Positions 28,558 to 37,705 of a stretch of DNA of 48,529 nt are shown piece after piece; positions within the stretch are counted from its first letter, which is position 1, and every line of letters starts with the position of its first letter. The position numbers and the translations under genes are program-made. Source of the stretch: Psychrobacter sp. (GTDB lineage: Bacteria > Pseudomonadota > Gammaproteobacteria > Pseudomonadales > Moraxellaceae); assembly GCF_018260395.1 (NCBI RefSeq), contig NZ_JAGLBC010000004.1:1-48529 (forward strand), written 5' to 3'. The notes beneath the pieces are model-generated. The model was given only the letters and a program-made list of their open reading frames with translations, did no database searches and was not told the origin of the DNA.

Positions 28558-30045
28558 TTATTCTTCATTAAACCAAGATTCACGTGCTTTCATGATTAGC
28601 TCGCCCGCTGTTTTTTCATCAAGGCCTTCAATACCCTCAATATCAAATACAGCTTGCTCTGCCAAATCATCAACTGTGATGATGTCACGTTGAGCCAGCT
28701 TGTACGCCCAGTCGGTCGTCATGCCGTCCATTGTGAGCAACTCTTTGCTTGGCTCTTTCATATTTTGCTGTTTTACCAATTCATCTGCAATGACCACTTC
28801 TTTTGCCCGCTCTTGAATCATTTCAATGGCATCATCATCTAGACCTTCGATGTCATAAAAAGTATCAGCAGGCACATAAGCCACTTCTTCAATACTGGTA
28901 AAACCTATGTCTACTAGAGCCTGAGCTAAATCTTCGTCTACTTCTAAACGATTATAGAACAGGTCAAGATACGCTTTAGTTTCATTCTGTTGACGCTCAA
29001 GGTACTCTTCTTCAAGCATCATATTCAATTTATAGCCAGTCAGCTCTGAAGCCAAACGTACGTTTTGGCCTTGTGCGCCAATAGCACGTGCCAGCTGATC
29101 GTTAGCAGTAAAGATGATATCTGCGGTTTTGGCGTCTTCATCCAAAATAATACTGCTTACATCGGCAGGCTCAAGAGCACTGATAATGTATTGTGCTGGA
29201 TCATCGGACCAAACGATAACGTCGATACGCTCACCGTCAAGCTCAGACTGCACCGCTTGAATACGCGTACCACGCATACCGATACAAGCACCCACGGGAT
29301 CAATACGATGATCGTTAGTTTTCACTGATATTTTAGCACGAACCCCAGGCTGACGAGCCACACCACGAATTTCAATGATTTGTTCATTAATTTCAGGTAC
29401 TTCTTTATTCATCAATGCAATCAGCATGTCAGGACTGGTACGTGATAATAATAATTGAGCCCCACGATTATCACGATTAACATGATATAGGATAGCATTA
29501 ATACGTGACTTAGCCCGTAATTGCTCACGAGGTAGCATTTGATCGCGAGATAGATAACCTTCTGCATTATCCCCTAAATCAATAATATAGCCATCACGGG
29601 TTTGCTTTTTGACTTCACCGTACATCATCTCGCCAATTCGAGGCTCAAAAGCATCCGCCGTTAAAGCACGCTCAGCTTCACGTATCTTTTGAATAATAAC
29701 TTGTTTGGCTTGAGTGGCTGCAATGCGACCAAATTCGATAGACTCAATTTGCTCTTCTTTAACATCGCCAATAGTCCATTCGTTTTCATCAAGATCACTA
29801 ATGGCTAATTGACAAGCAGGCATCTCGTGATCTTCGTCGGCAACAACGGTCCAGTAGCGATATGTATCATAATCACCAGTCTCACGGTCAATTTCGACAC
29901 GTATAGCAACTTCTGGTTGTTCGGTATAAACTCTTTTTTTAGTAGAAACCACTAAGGCCTCTTCGATAGCTTCGAAAATGTCTTCTGGATTTAGGCCTTT
30001 TTCATTACTGACGGTTTCTACTACCGTTAATATTTCTCGACTCAT
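28558..30045 (-). CDS. nusA: Transcription termination/antitermination protein NusA
   Basis: NusA binds RNA polymerase and controls pausing, termination and antitermination. Visible domains are the N-terminal RNA polymerase-binding domain (MSREILTVVETVSNEKGL...), an S1 domain (YGEVKKQTRDGYIIDLGDNAEGYL), two KH domains with DPVGACIGMRGTRIQAVQ and ARAIGAQGQNVRLASELTG, and two acidic C-terminal repeats with helix-hairpin-helix character as in E. coli NusA. The length of 495 matches E. coli NusA. A GAGG sequence precedes the ATG. The gene lies 248 bp downstream of rimP and directly upstream of infB. Confidence 0.98.
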   Translation of the reverse strand: MSREILTVVETVSNEKGLNPEDIFEAIEEALVVSTKKRVYTEQPEVAIRVEIDRETGDYDTYRYWTVVADEDHEMPACQLAISDLDENEWTIGDVKEEQIESIEFGRIAATQAKQVIIQKIREAERALTADAFEPRIGEMMYGEVKKQTRDGYIIDLGDNAEGYLSRDQMLPREQLRAKSRINAILYHVNRDNRGAQLLLSRTSPDMLIALMNKEVPEINEQIIEIRGVARQPGVRAKISVKTNDHRIDPVGACIGMRGTRIQAVQSELDGERIDVIVWSDDPAQYIISALEPADVSSIILDEDAKTADIIFTANDQLARAIGAQGQNVRLASELTGYKLNMMLEEEYLERQQNETKAYLDLFYNRLEVDEDLAQALVDIGFTSIEEVAYVPADTFYDIEGLDDDAIEMIQERAKEVVIADELVKQQNMKEPSKELLTMDGMTTDWAYKLAQRDIITVDDLAEQAVFDIEGIEGLDEKTAGELIMKARESWFNEE

Positions 30046-30293
30046 TACACACCTATCCTCGCCTACTTATTATTTAAAGTAGTAAAAATTATTAAATTTA
30101 TTTTTATATCTTAGGCCTAAAAGCTGTGATTTTTAAGTTCAATGAAAACGTAGCTTCCTATTATCTATTAGGTCAGTCTAAACGAATATACAAAACGATT
30201 TATATATAAGACCGGCTAAAAGTTAACAGCAATTAACGGTATCAAATCAAGTTAAATAAGATAGTAAGCTTTAGATCAACTTATATGCCAAGA

Positions 30294-30794
30294 TTACAAA
30301 TCTTGATAGATTAAATTTGCTTTATCGATATTATCAAGGGCAATATCAAACTGCTCACCTTCGGGTGTGACTATAGATAATTGCTTATCGCTTAATTGTT
30401 CAAGCTTACCAGTCACTTTACGACGTTTTGAGCTTCCTGCACCTACCGCTTGAATTAAACGCAAATTGAGCGTTTGACCTACATAATCCGACATCTGCTC
30501 AGGAGCAAAGAAAGGTCTATCCAGACCTGGCGAGGAAACTTCAAGTACATACTCTCCAGCAATAGGATCATGCACTTCAAGCATACCGCTAACTTGGTGA
30601 GTCACAGCTGCACAGTTTTCAATAGTGACTTGTTTATCAGCTGCTTTATCTTCTGGTAAAGATTCAATGTATATACGTAATAATGAACGCCCACCTTGTG
30701 GTAAGAATTCTACACCCCAAAGAGCCACATCACAAGCAGCAACAGCTGGGGCAATAATGTCGGTTAACTGAGTGACTTTATTAGATAACTTCAT
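30294..30794 (-). CDS. rimP: Ribosome maturation factor RimP
   Basis: RimP is needed for maturation of the 30S subunit. The 166-residue protein has the family sequence GGRSLLRIYIES, NCAAVTHQVSGMLEVHDPIAGEYVLEVSSPGLDRPF, followed by an SH3-like C-terminal domain (GKLEQLSDKQLSIVTPEGEQFDIALDNIDKANL). It is slightly longer than the E. coli protein (about 150). The ribosome-binding site is weak. A perfect -10 box lies about 35 bp upstream, so the nusA operon may start here rather than at the tRNA gene. Confidence 0.96.
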   Translation of the reverse strand: MKLSNKVTQLTDIIAPAVAACDVALWGVEFLPQGGRSLLRIYIESLPEDKAADKQVTIENCAAVTHQVSGMLEVHDPIAGEYVLEVSSPGLDRPFFAPEQMSDYVGQTLNLRLIQAVGAGSSKRRKVTGKLEQLSDKQLSIVTPEGEQFDIALDNIDKANLIYQDL

Positions 30795-30827
30795 GAATTG
30801 ATTTTTAGTCCATAAATAGAAGTATCT

Positions 30828-30833
30828 ATTATA
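30828..30833 (-). promoter_or_regulatory. Possible -10 element for the rimP-nusA-infB operon
   Basis: A perfect TATAAT on the minus strand lies between the tRNA-fMet terminator and the rimP ATG, implying a leader of about 28 nt. No strong -35 box is visible. Confidence 0.4.
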
Positions 30834-30876
30834 AATGCATATTATGACTATTAGGTAATATTAAGAATAACAGATA

Positions 30877-30906
30877 CAAAAAAACCCACAAGCAATATGG
30901 TGGGTT
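30877..30906 (-). terminator. Terminator downstream of tRNA-fMet
   Basis: Arms AACCCAC and GTGGGTT with a 10-nt loop, followed on the minus strand by seven or more T residues. It separates the initiator tRNA gene from rimP. Confidence 0.75.
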
Positions 30907-30933
30907 AAATAAATTTAGATTGAAATAAAAAAA

Positions 30934-31010
<77 letters not shown>

Positions 31011-31252
31011 TCAATCTAGGCTGACTATTATATGTATAGTTCAATGGGTTGTCAAGTAATAAAATCATTTAAATTTAAAAAATTATCAAACGTATTATAG
31101 ATCACTAAACTTAAATCGTCGTGCCTATTACTAATTACTATATAGAACATTGCTACATAAAACTTCTAATGCTTATTAGCAGCAACATTAGTTAAATTAA
31201 CTCAATATTTATGTCAATAAAAACTAAAATAGTTCAATCTATATAACAATAT

Positions 31253-31337
31253 TGGTGCGATTGGAGGGATTTGAACCCTCACAGCTTTCGCCACCACCCC
31301 CTCAAGATGGCGTGTCTACCAATTCCACCACAATCGC
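31253..31337 (-). tRNA. tRNA-Leu (GAG)
   Basis: An 85-nt class II tRNA with encoded CCA. The acceptor stem GCGATTG pairs with CAATCGC, the anticodon loop is TTGAGGG (anticodon GAG), there is a long variable arm and a T-arm GAGGGTTCAAATCCCTC. Its place beside secG is the same as that of leuU in E. coli. Confidence 0.96.
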
Positions 31338-31458
31338 ATTTTTTAATTTCGATCTATATCAAGACCAAAAACATTAAGACCAGCGACTTATTACAACTCT
31401 CGTTAAATATGCTTATTAAGGGATAAGCTAATTGAGAGTCAATAACTGATCTAAATTA

Positions 31459-31497
31459 GGTTGCACATTCTACTCGTCTTTAACATAGGGTGCAACC
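31459..31497. repeat. Inverted repeat between secG and tRNA-Leu
   Basis: Arms GGTTGCAC (31459-31466) and GTGCAACC (31490-31497) are separated by 23 bp. No T-run follows on either strand, so it does not look like a terminator. Function is unknown. Confidence 0.4.
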
Positions 31498-31563
31498 CAT
31501 TTCAAACATAGAACGGCAAGCTTTAACCATTTTAACTTCTATAACCTAAGAACCTGCCAATAT

Positions 31564-31881
31564 CTACTTCGTTGGCGCTGGAGCAGGATTTGAAGTTGTT
31601 GCCGGTGCTTGTGAGGTAGCAGGCACATCTAACTTATACTGACTATCGGCCTGCTTACGCGCATGTACTGCAAGTGTTAGGCTAGTGGTAAAGAAAATAA
31701 CAGCCAATACCGCCGTTGCGCGAGTTAAAAAGTTAGCACTGCCAGCAGCACCAAATACGGTACCAGAAGCGCCTGCTCCAAAAGATGCACCGGCATCGGC
31801 GCCTTTACCGTGTTGAATTAAAATCAATCCAATCATGGCAATAGCAACAATAATATGAATGGCTAGGATAATGTTAAACAT
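31564..31881 (-). CDS. secG: Preprotein translocase subunit SecG
   Basis: SecG is the small auxiliary subunit of the SecYEG channel. The 105-residue protein has two membrane segments (about 4-22 and 52-72) separated by the conserved cytoplasmic loop LIQHGKGADAGASFGAGASG with VFGAAGSANFLTRATA after it. The C-terminus is an Ala/Pro-rich tail. AAGG lies at a good distance before the ATG. Its place between tpiA and tRNA-Leu agrees with related Moraxellaceae genomes and, in part, with E. coli (secG-leuU). Confidence 0.96.
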   Translation of the reverse strand: MFNIILAIHIIVAIAMIGLILIQHGKGADAGASFGAGASGTVFGAAGSANFLTRATAVLAVIFFTTSLTLAVHARKQADSQYKLDVPATSQAPATTSNPAPAPTK

Positions 31882-32067
31882 GCTTTGCCTTACTTAATCT
31901 TAAGGGTTAAAAGACGAGATAGTTATTTGAACAATATGTGAGCTATGTGAGCAATTAGATATCTAAAAATTTACTTTTGGAGCTTTTTTAAAACGAATAT
32001 GTCAAAACTAATAAAGACCGAAACTACTATACGCTAAAACCAATATAGCCCAAGATAAGGTATACGT

Positions 32068-32865
32068 TTATTTAGAAAATGCTTTGGCAATGTCAAGAAA
32101 ACTGTCAGCTTTTAAAGCTGCACCACCGACAAGCACCCCATTAATTAGTTCTGAAGCTGCAAAATCCTTTGCATTTTCAGGTTTGACGCTACCACCATAG
32201 AGCACTGGCGTTGTGGCAAGCGTACTGTCAAAAGATTGTAGACGCTCACGAATAAACTTATGAACGTTGGTCACATCTTGCACACTAGGCACTTTACCCG
32301 TACCAATTGCCCAAACAGGCTCATAAGCAATAAGCAATTTATTGCTCAGATAATCGGCTGACACTTTATTTGATTGCTGTAAGAAATCTTCTACTACAGA
32401 CAATTGATCTGCCAATACTTGAGTCGTTCTATCAGCTTCATACTCTGCTTCTGACTCACCGATGCATAAGATAACACCTAAATCCTGATCAGCACAGTGA
32501 TTCATCTTATTCAATAGCGCTGTATTGTCTTCATGACAATATTGACGACGCTCTGAATGTCCAATAATCGCCCATTCAACGCCTGAATCTCGTAATTGTT
32601 GCGCAGAAATATCTCCAGTATAGGCACCCGAAGTGGCTGTTAATGCAGATACATCTTGACAAGCCAGCTGAATCAGACCTTGTTTACGCTCTAAGATATC
32701 GCTTACTTGAGACACGTGCAATACACATGGCGCTATCACGATATGGCAGGCTTGAAAGATATCGCTTTGAGCGCTTACCCCATCTACTAAGTTATCAACT
32801 AAGGCTTGCACTTCTTTAACTGATGCAGGATTTAGCTTCCAATTACCGACAACCCAAGACTTCAT
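32068..32865 (-). CDS. tpiA: Triosephosphate isomerase
   Basis: This enzyme interconverts dihydroxyacetone phosphate and glyceraldehyde 3-phosphate in glycolysis and gluconeogenesis. Catalytic residues are Lys10 in GNWKLN, His103 in IIGHSERR and Glu182 in AYEPVWAIGTGK, which also forms the flexible loop 6. The phosphate-binding LYGGSVKPENA and GVLVGGAALK sequences are present near the C-terminus. At 265 residues it is a usual length. GAG-type ribosome-binding sequence precedes the ATG. It is 186 bp upstream of secG on the same strand and divergent from the pil genes. Confidence 0.97.
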   Translation of the reverse strand: MKSWVVGNWKLNPASVKEVQALVDNLVDGVSAQSDIFQACHIVIAPCVLHVSQVSDILERKQGLIQLACQDVSALTATSGAYTGDISAQQLRDSGVEWAIIGHSERRQYCHEDNTALLNKMNHCADQDLGVILCIGESEAEYEADRTTQVLADQLSVVEDFLQQSNKVSADYLSNKLLIAYEPVWAIGTGKVPSVQDVTNVHKFIRERLQSFDSTLATTPVLYGGSVKPENAKDFAASELINGVLVGGAALKADSFLDIAKAFSK

Positions 32866-33142
32866 AAAACACTCTCAATAAAAGATATTTGACTAACAAC
32901 CTTTTGACGGCTATCAGCGTAAAAATAGGATAGCCCCATATTATATCATAGTCTTTTGCGTCAAATTTATCCTTTGTTATTTTAGCTATCAAATTTTAAA
33001 TATTTCATAGAGCATTAAGCTCTTCTAATTATTTATACCTTGTTAAAGCTTTAAAATTAAGGTTTACTACCAAACATTCTTTTTTGTCTGTAATAATCAC
33101 CTAGCTTTTCGTCAGGCAGCCACTTCACTACAAGGACGTTTC

Positions 33143-34501
33143 ATGCCAGACTCAAAGTCATCTTTGCATAGACCTAGTTTAGGACCTACTCTAAGATCTA
33201 ATACAAGTACGGCATCTCCAGCGCACTTTACCACTGCCAACACTCACGTTGAAAAAACCTCTATTAAAGCGGTCAATCTCTCTACAATCGATAATGACCC
33301 AGTAGTGAAGTTAGTCAATTCACTACTTATCGAAGCTGTTCGTTTGGGCGCATCGGACTTACACTTTGAACCTTATGAGCAGTTTTACCGAGTGCGGTTT
33401 CGTATTGATGGCGTACTAAAGCAAATGAGCACCTTATCAACTGAATTGATTGCAAAAGTTTCGGCACGCTTAAAAATTATGGCCAGAATGGATATTGCAG
33501 AACGTAGACTGCCCCAAGATGGACGTATCAAACTTATTACCTCAGACAATAGGGCTTTAGATTATAGAGCCAGTGCTTTACCTACCTTATTTGGCGAGAA
33601 GATTGTATTGCGTGTGATTGACGACGCAGACTCCTTAACCCCTATAGACCAGCTCGGACTTGAGCCGGACCAGCAACTAGCCTTTATATCTGCTTTACGC
33701 CAACCGCAAGGCATCGTTCTTATTACTGGGCCCACAGGCTCGGGTAAAACCCTATCTTTATATAGCGGACTAAACTTACTCAATACTGAAGCTGCGAATA
33801 TTTCAACTGTCGAAGACCCAATAGAAATCAACTTATCGGGTATCAATCAAGTTAATGTTAACCTAAAGATAGGGCTAAACTTTGATGTGGCACTTAAGTC
33901 TTTTTTGCGTCAAGATCCAGATGTGGTCATGATTGGCGAGATTCGAGATTTAGAAACTGCGGATACCGCTATTAGAGCTGCTCAAACTGGACATCTGGTC
34001 CTCTCAACTTTGCACACCAACTCTGCTGCAGAAACCTTAGCTCGTTTGCATCACATGGGTATTGCCCTGTTTAATATTGCCACAGCAATTAGTCTGGTAG
34101 TTGCCCAACGTTTGGCAAGGCGGTTATGTGATTATTGCAAAAAACCGACATATTTGCCGAGCACCAGCTTACAACAGATGGGGTTTTTAGACAGTGATTT
34201 AAAACAATTGCAACTGCCGGATCCAGACTACCAATTGACTACAGCAACAGTTCAGTCAACTATTTATAAAGCCATAGGCTGTGAGCTGTGTATAGATGGC
34301 TATAAAGGTCGTGTGGGCATCTTTGAAGTTATGCCTATTAGCGATAGTTTGGCTGAGCTGATTATGCACGGTGGTCATGCTTTACAGCTCAAAGCATTGG
34401 CGCAACAGCAAGGTTTTTATGACTTAAAGCGGGCGGCTATATTAAAAGTAATGCAAGGCATTATTAGTATAGATGAGATGAACCGCGTCGTGGTAGCTTA
34501 A
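33143..34501 (+). CDS. pilB: PilB/GspE-type secretion ATPase (type IV pilus extension motor), short form
   Basis: PilB is the hexameric ATPase that drives pilus extension at the inner membrane. The core is complete: an N2 domain from about residue 50 (ASDLHFEPYEQFYRVRFRIDG), Walker A GPTGSGKT (196-203), an Asp-box EDPIE, Walker B DPDVVMIGEIRD (258-269) and a His-box STLHTNSA. The tetracysteine zinc site is Cys329, Cys332, Cys380 and Cys383. At 452 residues it is about 100 shorter than typical PilB because the N1 (MshEN-type) domain is missing; instead there is a Ser/Thr/Pro-rich tail of about 45 residues. AAGGACG lies ahead of the ATG. pilC and pilD follow, which favours PilB over a type II secretion GspE, but the two families overlap. 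Confidence 0.85.
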   Translation: MPDSKSSLHRPSLGPTLRSNTSTASPAHFTTANTHVEKTSIKAVNLSTIDNDPVVKLVNSLLIEAVRLGASDLHFEPYEQFYRVRFRIDGVLKQMSTLSTELIAKVSARLKIMARMDIAERRLPQDGRIKLITSDNRALDYRASALPTLFGEKIVLRVIDDADSLTPIDQLGLEPDQQLAFISALRQPQGIVLITGPTGSGKTLSLYSGLNLLNTEAANISTVEDPIEINLSGINQVNVNLKIGLNFDVALKSFLRQDPDVVMIGEIRDLETADTAIRAAQTGHLVLSTLHTNSAAETLARLHHMGIALFNIATAISLVVAQRLARRLCDYCKKPTYLPSTSLQQMGFLDSDLKQLQLPDPDYQLTTATVQSTIYKAIGCELCIDGYKGRVGIFEVMPISDSLAELIMHGGHALQLKALAQQQGFYDLKRAAILKVMQGIISIDEMNRVVVA

Positions 34502-34522
34502 CACCAACCTTAAGGATATATC

Positions 34523-35746
34523 GTGAAGCCTATATCACACCAAACTTTGTTAACCTTTATATATCAAGGTAGCAATAGCCAAGGCCAAAGCGTAAAAGGT
34601 GAGTTAAGCAGTAGCAGTCTGCCGCTTGCTAAGGCTCAACTGCGCAAACAAGGCATTATCCTTACCACGATACGCCGAAAACCAAAACCGCTTATTACCT
34701 TTAACAACAGAATAAATGCACTAGATATTGCAGTTTTTGCTCGTCAGATGGCCACTATGACCAAAGCGGGTGTGCCATTATTACAGTCATTAAATATCGT
34801 TATTGAGTCCTTAACCAAGCCAAGCATGATTGATTTGATTAGCAGCGTTAAGCTTAGTATAGAATCAGGAACACCGTTTGCCACTGCATTGGGTCAATAT
34901 CCCAAACAGTTTGATAGTTTGTTTTGTGCCTTGATTGAAGCTGGTGAATACTCAGGCTCATTAGATATTATGCTAGCGCGTATTGCTACCTACAAAGAAA
35001 AGAGTGAACAGCTTAAGGCTAAAATAAAAAAAGCAATGAAATATCCCATTGCCGTTATTGCTGTGGCCTTGATTGTCAGTCTTATTCTATTGCTAAAAGT
35101 AGTACCTGTGTTTAGTGAATTATTTGCCTCTTTCGGTTCAGAATTGCCTGCTTTTACTCAATTCGTAGTGTCTATCTCTGAAACCTTACAGCGCTGGTGG
35201 GGGCTATTAATAGCCATAGCCATTATGACTGTATTGGGTTTTTTGCATGCCAAAAGTAACAGCAAACGATTTTCATTTTTTTTGGATAAGGCAATGCTCA
35301 AACTGCCCATAGTGGGTAAAATTAGCTATCACGCCATTATGGCAAGATTTGCCCGCACTTTAGCTACCACATACGCAGCTGGCGTGCCGCTACTTCAAGC
35401 TTTGGACTCTACGGCAGCAGCCACTGATAATGAGCTATTTTATAAAGCGACCCAACAAATCAGACACGATATTGCTACCGGTCAACCACTGAACTTCGCC
35501 ATGCGTAGTAGTCAATTGTTTCCAACCTTAGCCATTCAGTTGGTCAGCATTGGTGAAGAATCAGGGAGCTTAGATGACATGTTAGATAAAGTCGCTCTAT
35601 ATTATGAAAACGAAGTAGATAATGCGGTGGAAGGATTAACCAGTTTAATGGAGCCTATTATTATGGTGGTATTGGGGTTATTGATCGGTGGATTAGTTAT
35701 TGCTATGTATTTACCGATATTTAAGATGGGGTCGGTGATGGGTTAA
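34523..35746 (+). CDS. pilC: Type IV pilus inner-membrane platform protein PilC
   Basis: PilC is the polytopic platform on which the PilB motor works. The 407-residue protein has the duplicated type II secretion F-domain: one copy around 65-195 (FARQMATMTKAGVPLLQSL...) and a second around 270-395 (FARTLATTYAAGVPLLQALDS...). Membrane segments lie near 170-195, 215-240 and 375-400. SIGEESGSLDDMLDKVA is a strong family signature. The start is a GTG with AAGGATA in front, 21 bp after the pilB stop, so the two are co-transcribed. Confidence 0.92.
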   Translation: MKPISHQTLLTFIYQGSNSQGQSVKGELSSSSLPLAKAQLRKQGIILTTIRRKPKPLITFNNRINALDIAVFARQMATMTKAGVPLLQSLNIVIESLTKPSMIDLISSVKLSIESGTPFATALGQYPKQFDSLFCALIEAGEYSGSLDIMLARIATYKEKSEQLKAKIKKAMKYPIAVIAVALIVSLILLLKVVPVFSELFASFGSELPAFTQFVVSISETLQRWWGLLIAIAIMTVLGFLHAKSNSKRFSFFLDKAMLKLPIVGKISYHAIMARFARTLATTYAAGVPLLQALDSTAAATDNELFYKATQQIRHDIATGQPLNFAMRSSQLFPTLAIQLVSIGEESGSLDDMLDKVALYYENEVDNAVEGLTSLMEPIIMVVLGLLIGGLVIAMYLPIFKMGSVMG

Positions 35747-35830
35747 AGCTTTTCAAAATTAACCGCTCGTAAAACCATGTCACTTAACCCTTAAACTCTT
35801 AAGCATTTAAACATTTAACCCTTAATATAT

Positions 35831-35858
35831 AAGTCACTTTAAATAGGTCACTTTAAAC
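35831..35858. repeat. 14-bp tandem duplication upstream of pilD
   Basis: Units AAGTCACTTTAAAT and AGGTCACTTTAAAC (35831-35844 and 35845-35858) are adjacent, with an AGG that may act as ribosome-binding site starting a partial third copy just before the pilD ATG. Confidence 0.75.
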
Positions 35859-35868
35859 AGGCTATTTC

Positions 35869-36774
35869 ATGCATTTTTGGCAGTTTATTCATGCGCTTCA
35901 ACCAAACACACTGTGGGCTCTACTCACCTTTGGCACCATAGGCTTATGTGTGGGCAGCTTTTTGAACGTGCTTATTTATCGTACCCCAAAAATCATGATG
36001 CAAGAGTGGCGACAGGGTTCTGTTGAATTATTACAGTCTCAACCAGATATTGCACAAGCTTTGGTTGAACCGATTGCGCAGATAGTACAGCAAGATGCGC
36101 CTTTATCCTTATCTGCTCCAGCCTCACATTGCCCAAACTGTCATCAGCGCGTTCGTTGGTACCACAATGTGCCCTTAATAGGTTGGCTAATACTTGGCGG
36201 CAAGTGCGGGCACTGCAATCAAAACATTCACTGGCGCTATCCGGTGATTGAGATTATGACTATGCTACTGACTATGTTGGTTGTCTATCGACTTGGAATA
36301 ACCGCCCAAAGTATAGTGTCGCTACTTTTTGTTTGGACTTTAATTGGACTGGCTGGTATTGACTTTATCAGTCATTATTTACCAGATAAGCTGACTTTAC
36401 CTCTGATAGCTGCTGGACTAGCGTTAAACAGTTATGGGCTGTTTGTCACCCCCTATGCCTCCATATGGGGCATGCTACTGGGCTATTTCAGCTTATGGAT
36501 TGTGGTCAAAATCTTTTATATTTTTACCAAGAAGCAAGGTATGGGACAGGGTGATTTCAAACTACTAGCTGCCATTGGTGCTTGGCTTGGTCCTGGTGTA
36601 CTGCTTTTTATCATCTTGATATCTTCGCTTCTCGGTTCTATCATTGGTATTATATTATTGCAAAGGCGAGCAGAAAGCCGACCTTATTCTTTTGGTCCTT
36701 ATTTGGCTATTGCAGGAATTATTGCCTTGCTTTATGGCAACTCTCTTTTACACTGGTATTTAGGCTTAAGCTGA
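35869..36774 (+). CDS. pilD: Prepilin peptidase / N-methyltransferase PilD
   Basis: PilD cleaves the leader of type IV prepilins and methylates the new N-terminus. The N-terminal cytoplasmic domain has two CxxC pairs (Cys88/Cys91 and Cys113/Cys116) that bind zinc, flanking RWYHNVPLIGWLILGGKCG. The aspartic protease residues are likely Asp165 in GIDFISHYLPD and Asp229 in GMGQGDFKLLAAIGAW. About eight membrane segments are visible. There is an extra stretch of about 30 residues before the first cysteine pair. coaE follows, a common arrangement. Confidence 0.95.
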   Translation: MHFWQFIHALQPNTLWALLTFGTIGLCVGSFLNVLIYRTPKIMMQEWRQGSVELLQSQPDIAQALVEPIAQIVQQDAPLSLSAPASHCPNCHQRVRWYHNVPLIGWLILGGKCGHCNQNIHWRYPVIEIMTMLLTMLVVYRLGITAQSIVSLLFVWTLIGLAGIDFISHYLPDKLTLPLIAAGLALNSYGLFVTPYASIWGMLLGYFSLWIVVKIFYIFTKKQGMGQGDFKLLAAIGAWLGPGVLLFIILISSLLGSIIGIILLQRRAESRPYSFGPYLAIAGIIALLYGNSLLHWYLGLS

Positions 36775-36838
36775 CCCGTCTTTGCGCCGCCTTCCTTCCC
36801 CGATAACCATTTCAGAGCACGTGTTTTAAGGTACAAAT

Positions 36839-37555
36839 ATGATAAATGAGACTCACAGCCAGTCATTGTCAAACCCTGATAGCAAGCATGACGAATACGA
36901 GATTGATCCGCCACAAAAATTTCAAACATTTTATGTTAATACGCCTATTATTGGGCTAACTGGTGGTATAGGCAGTGGCAAAACTGCTGTGTCTAATTGG
37001 TTCGCGGCCAAAGGCATAGACGTGGTAGATGCCGATGTTGTGGCTCACGAAATTATGGGTAAAGGTAGCCCTACACTACAGATGTTAGTTGAAGCGCTTG
37101 GCGACTGGGTAGTAGATGAGTCCGGTGAAATGGATCGCCGTGCTGTACGTGAGCATGTTTTTGCCGATAATAAAGCGCTATTAACTTTAGAGTCCATTAC
37201 CCATCCTGCCATCCGCCAAGAAATCAAAAATCAGCTTAGTAAGGTTAAATCTGCTTACGCCATTTTATCTGCGCCTTTGCTGTTAGAAAGCTATGAAGCA
37301 GGATTGGTATCTTTGTGCGATAGAGTATTGGTGGTAGATGTTTCAGAGGAGACTCAGTTAAAACGAGCAAGTAGTCGTGACACTCAAAGTGTTGAAAAAA
37401 TCAAAGCAATTATGGCCAATCAATTATCGCGGCAGGCTAGAATTGAACAAGCAGACGATGTGGTTTGCAACAATGAAGATTTAGTAGCTTTATACGCTCA
37501 GCTTGAGCCCCTGCATGAAGCTTATTTGGCTTTTAAAAAACTGCCAAAGTATTAA
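36839..37555 (+). CDS. coaE: Dephospho-CoA kinase
   Basis: CoaE phosphorylates dephospho-CoA in the last step of coenzyme A synthesis. The P-loop GGIGSGKT is at 42-49, followed by VVDADVVAHEIM, ITHPAIRQEI and the lid region QLKRASSRD, all family signatures. The 35 residues before the P-loop strand are polar and acidic, an extension not found in E. coli CoaE. The gene lies 64 bp after pilD, as in many gammaproteobacteria, but the usual yacG is not found after it; instead a terminator follows. Confidence 0.94.
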   Translation: MINETHSQSLSNPDSKHDEYEIDPPQKFQTFYVNTPIIGLTGGIGSGKTAVSNWFAAKGIDVVDADVVAHEIMGKGSPTLQMLVEALGDWVVDESGEMDRRAVREHVFADNKALLTLESITHPAIRQEIKNQLSKVKSAYAILSAPLLLESYEAGLVSLCDRVLVVDVSEETQLKRASSRDTQSVEKIKAIMANQLSRQARIEQADDVVCNNEDLVALYAQLEPLHEAYLAFKKLPKY

Positions 37556-37608
37556 GGCATGTCCCTATTTGCAAATTAAATAAGTTATGGTCTAAAATAT
37601 CAGTTAAT

Positions 37609-37627
37609 AAGAGCGCTTGGCGCTCTT
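37609..37627 (+). terminator. Hairpin downstream of coaE
   Basis: Arms AAGAGCGC and GCGCTCTT (8 bp perfect) with a 3-nt loop TTG, followed by a short T-rich stretch. It lies between convergent coaE and rlmB and may serve either strand. Confidence 0.6.
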
Positions 37628-37705
37628 TATTTGAGAAAGCTTTATTGATTACAATTATTCCACTTATAAACTTTTAAATGAGTAAGTCGTTAAATAGTAT
37701 AGTCT

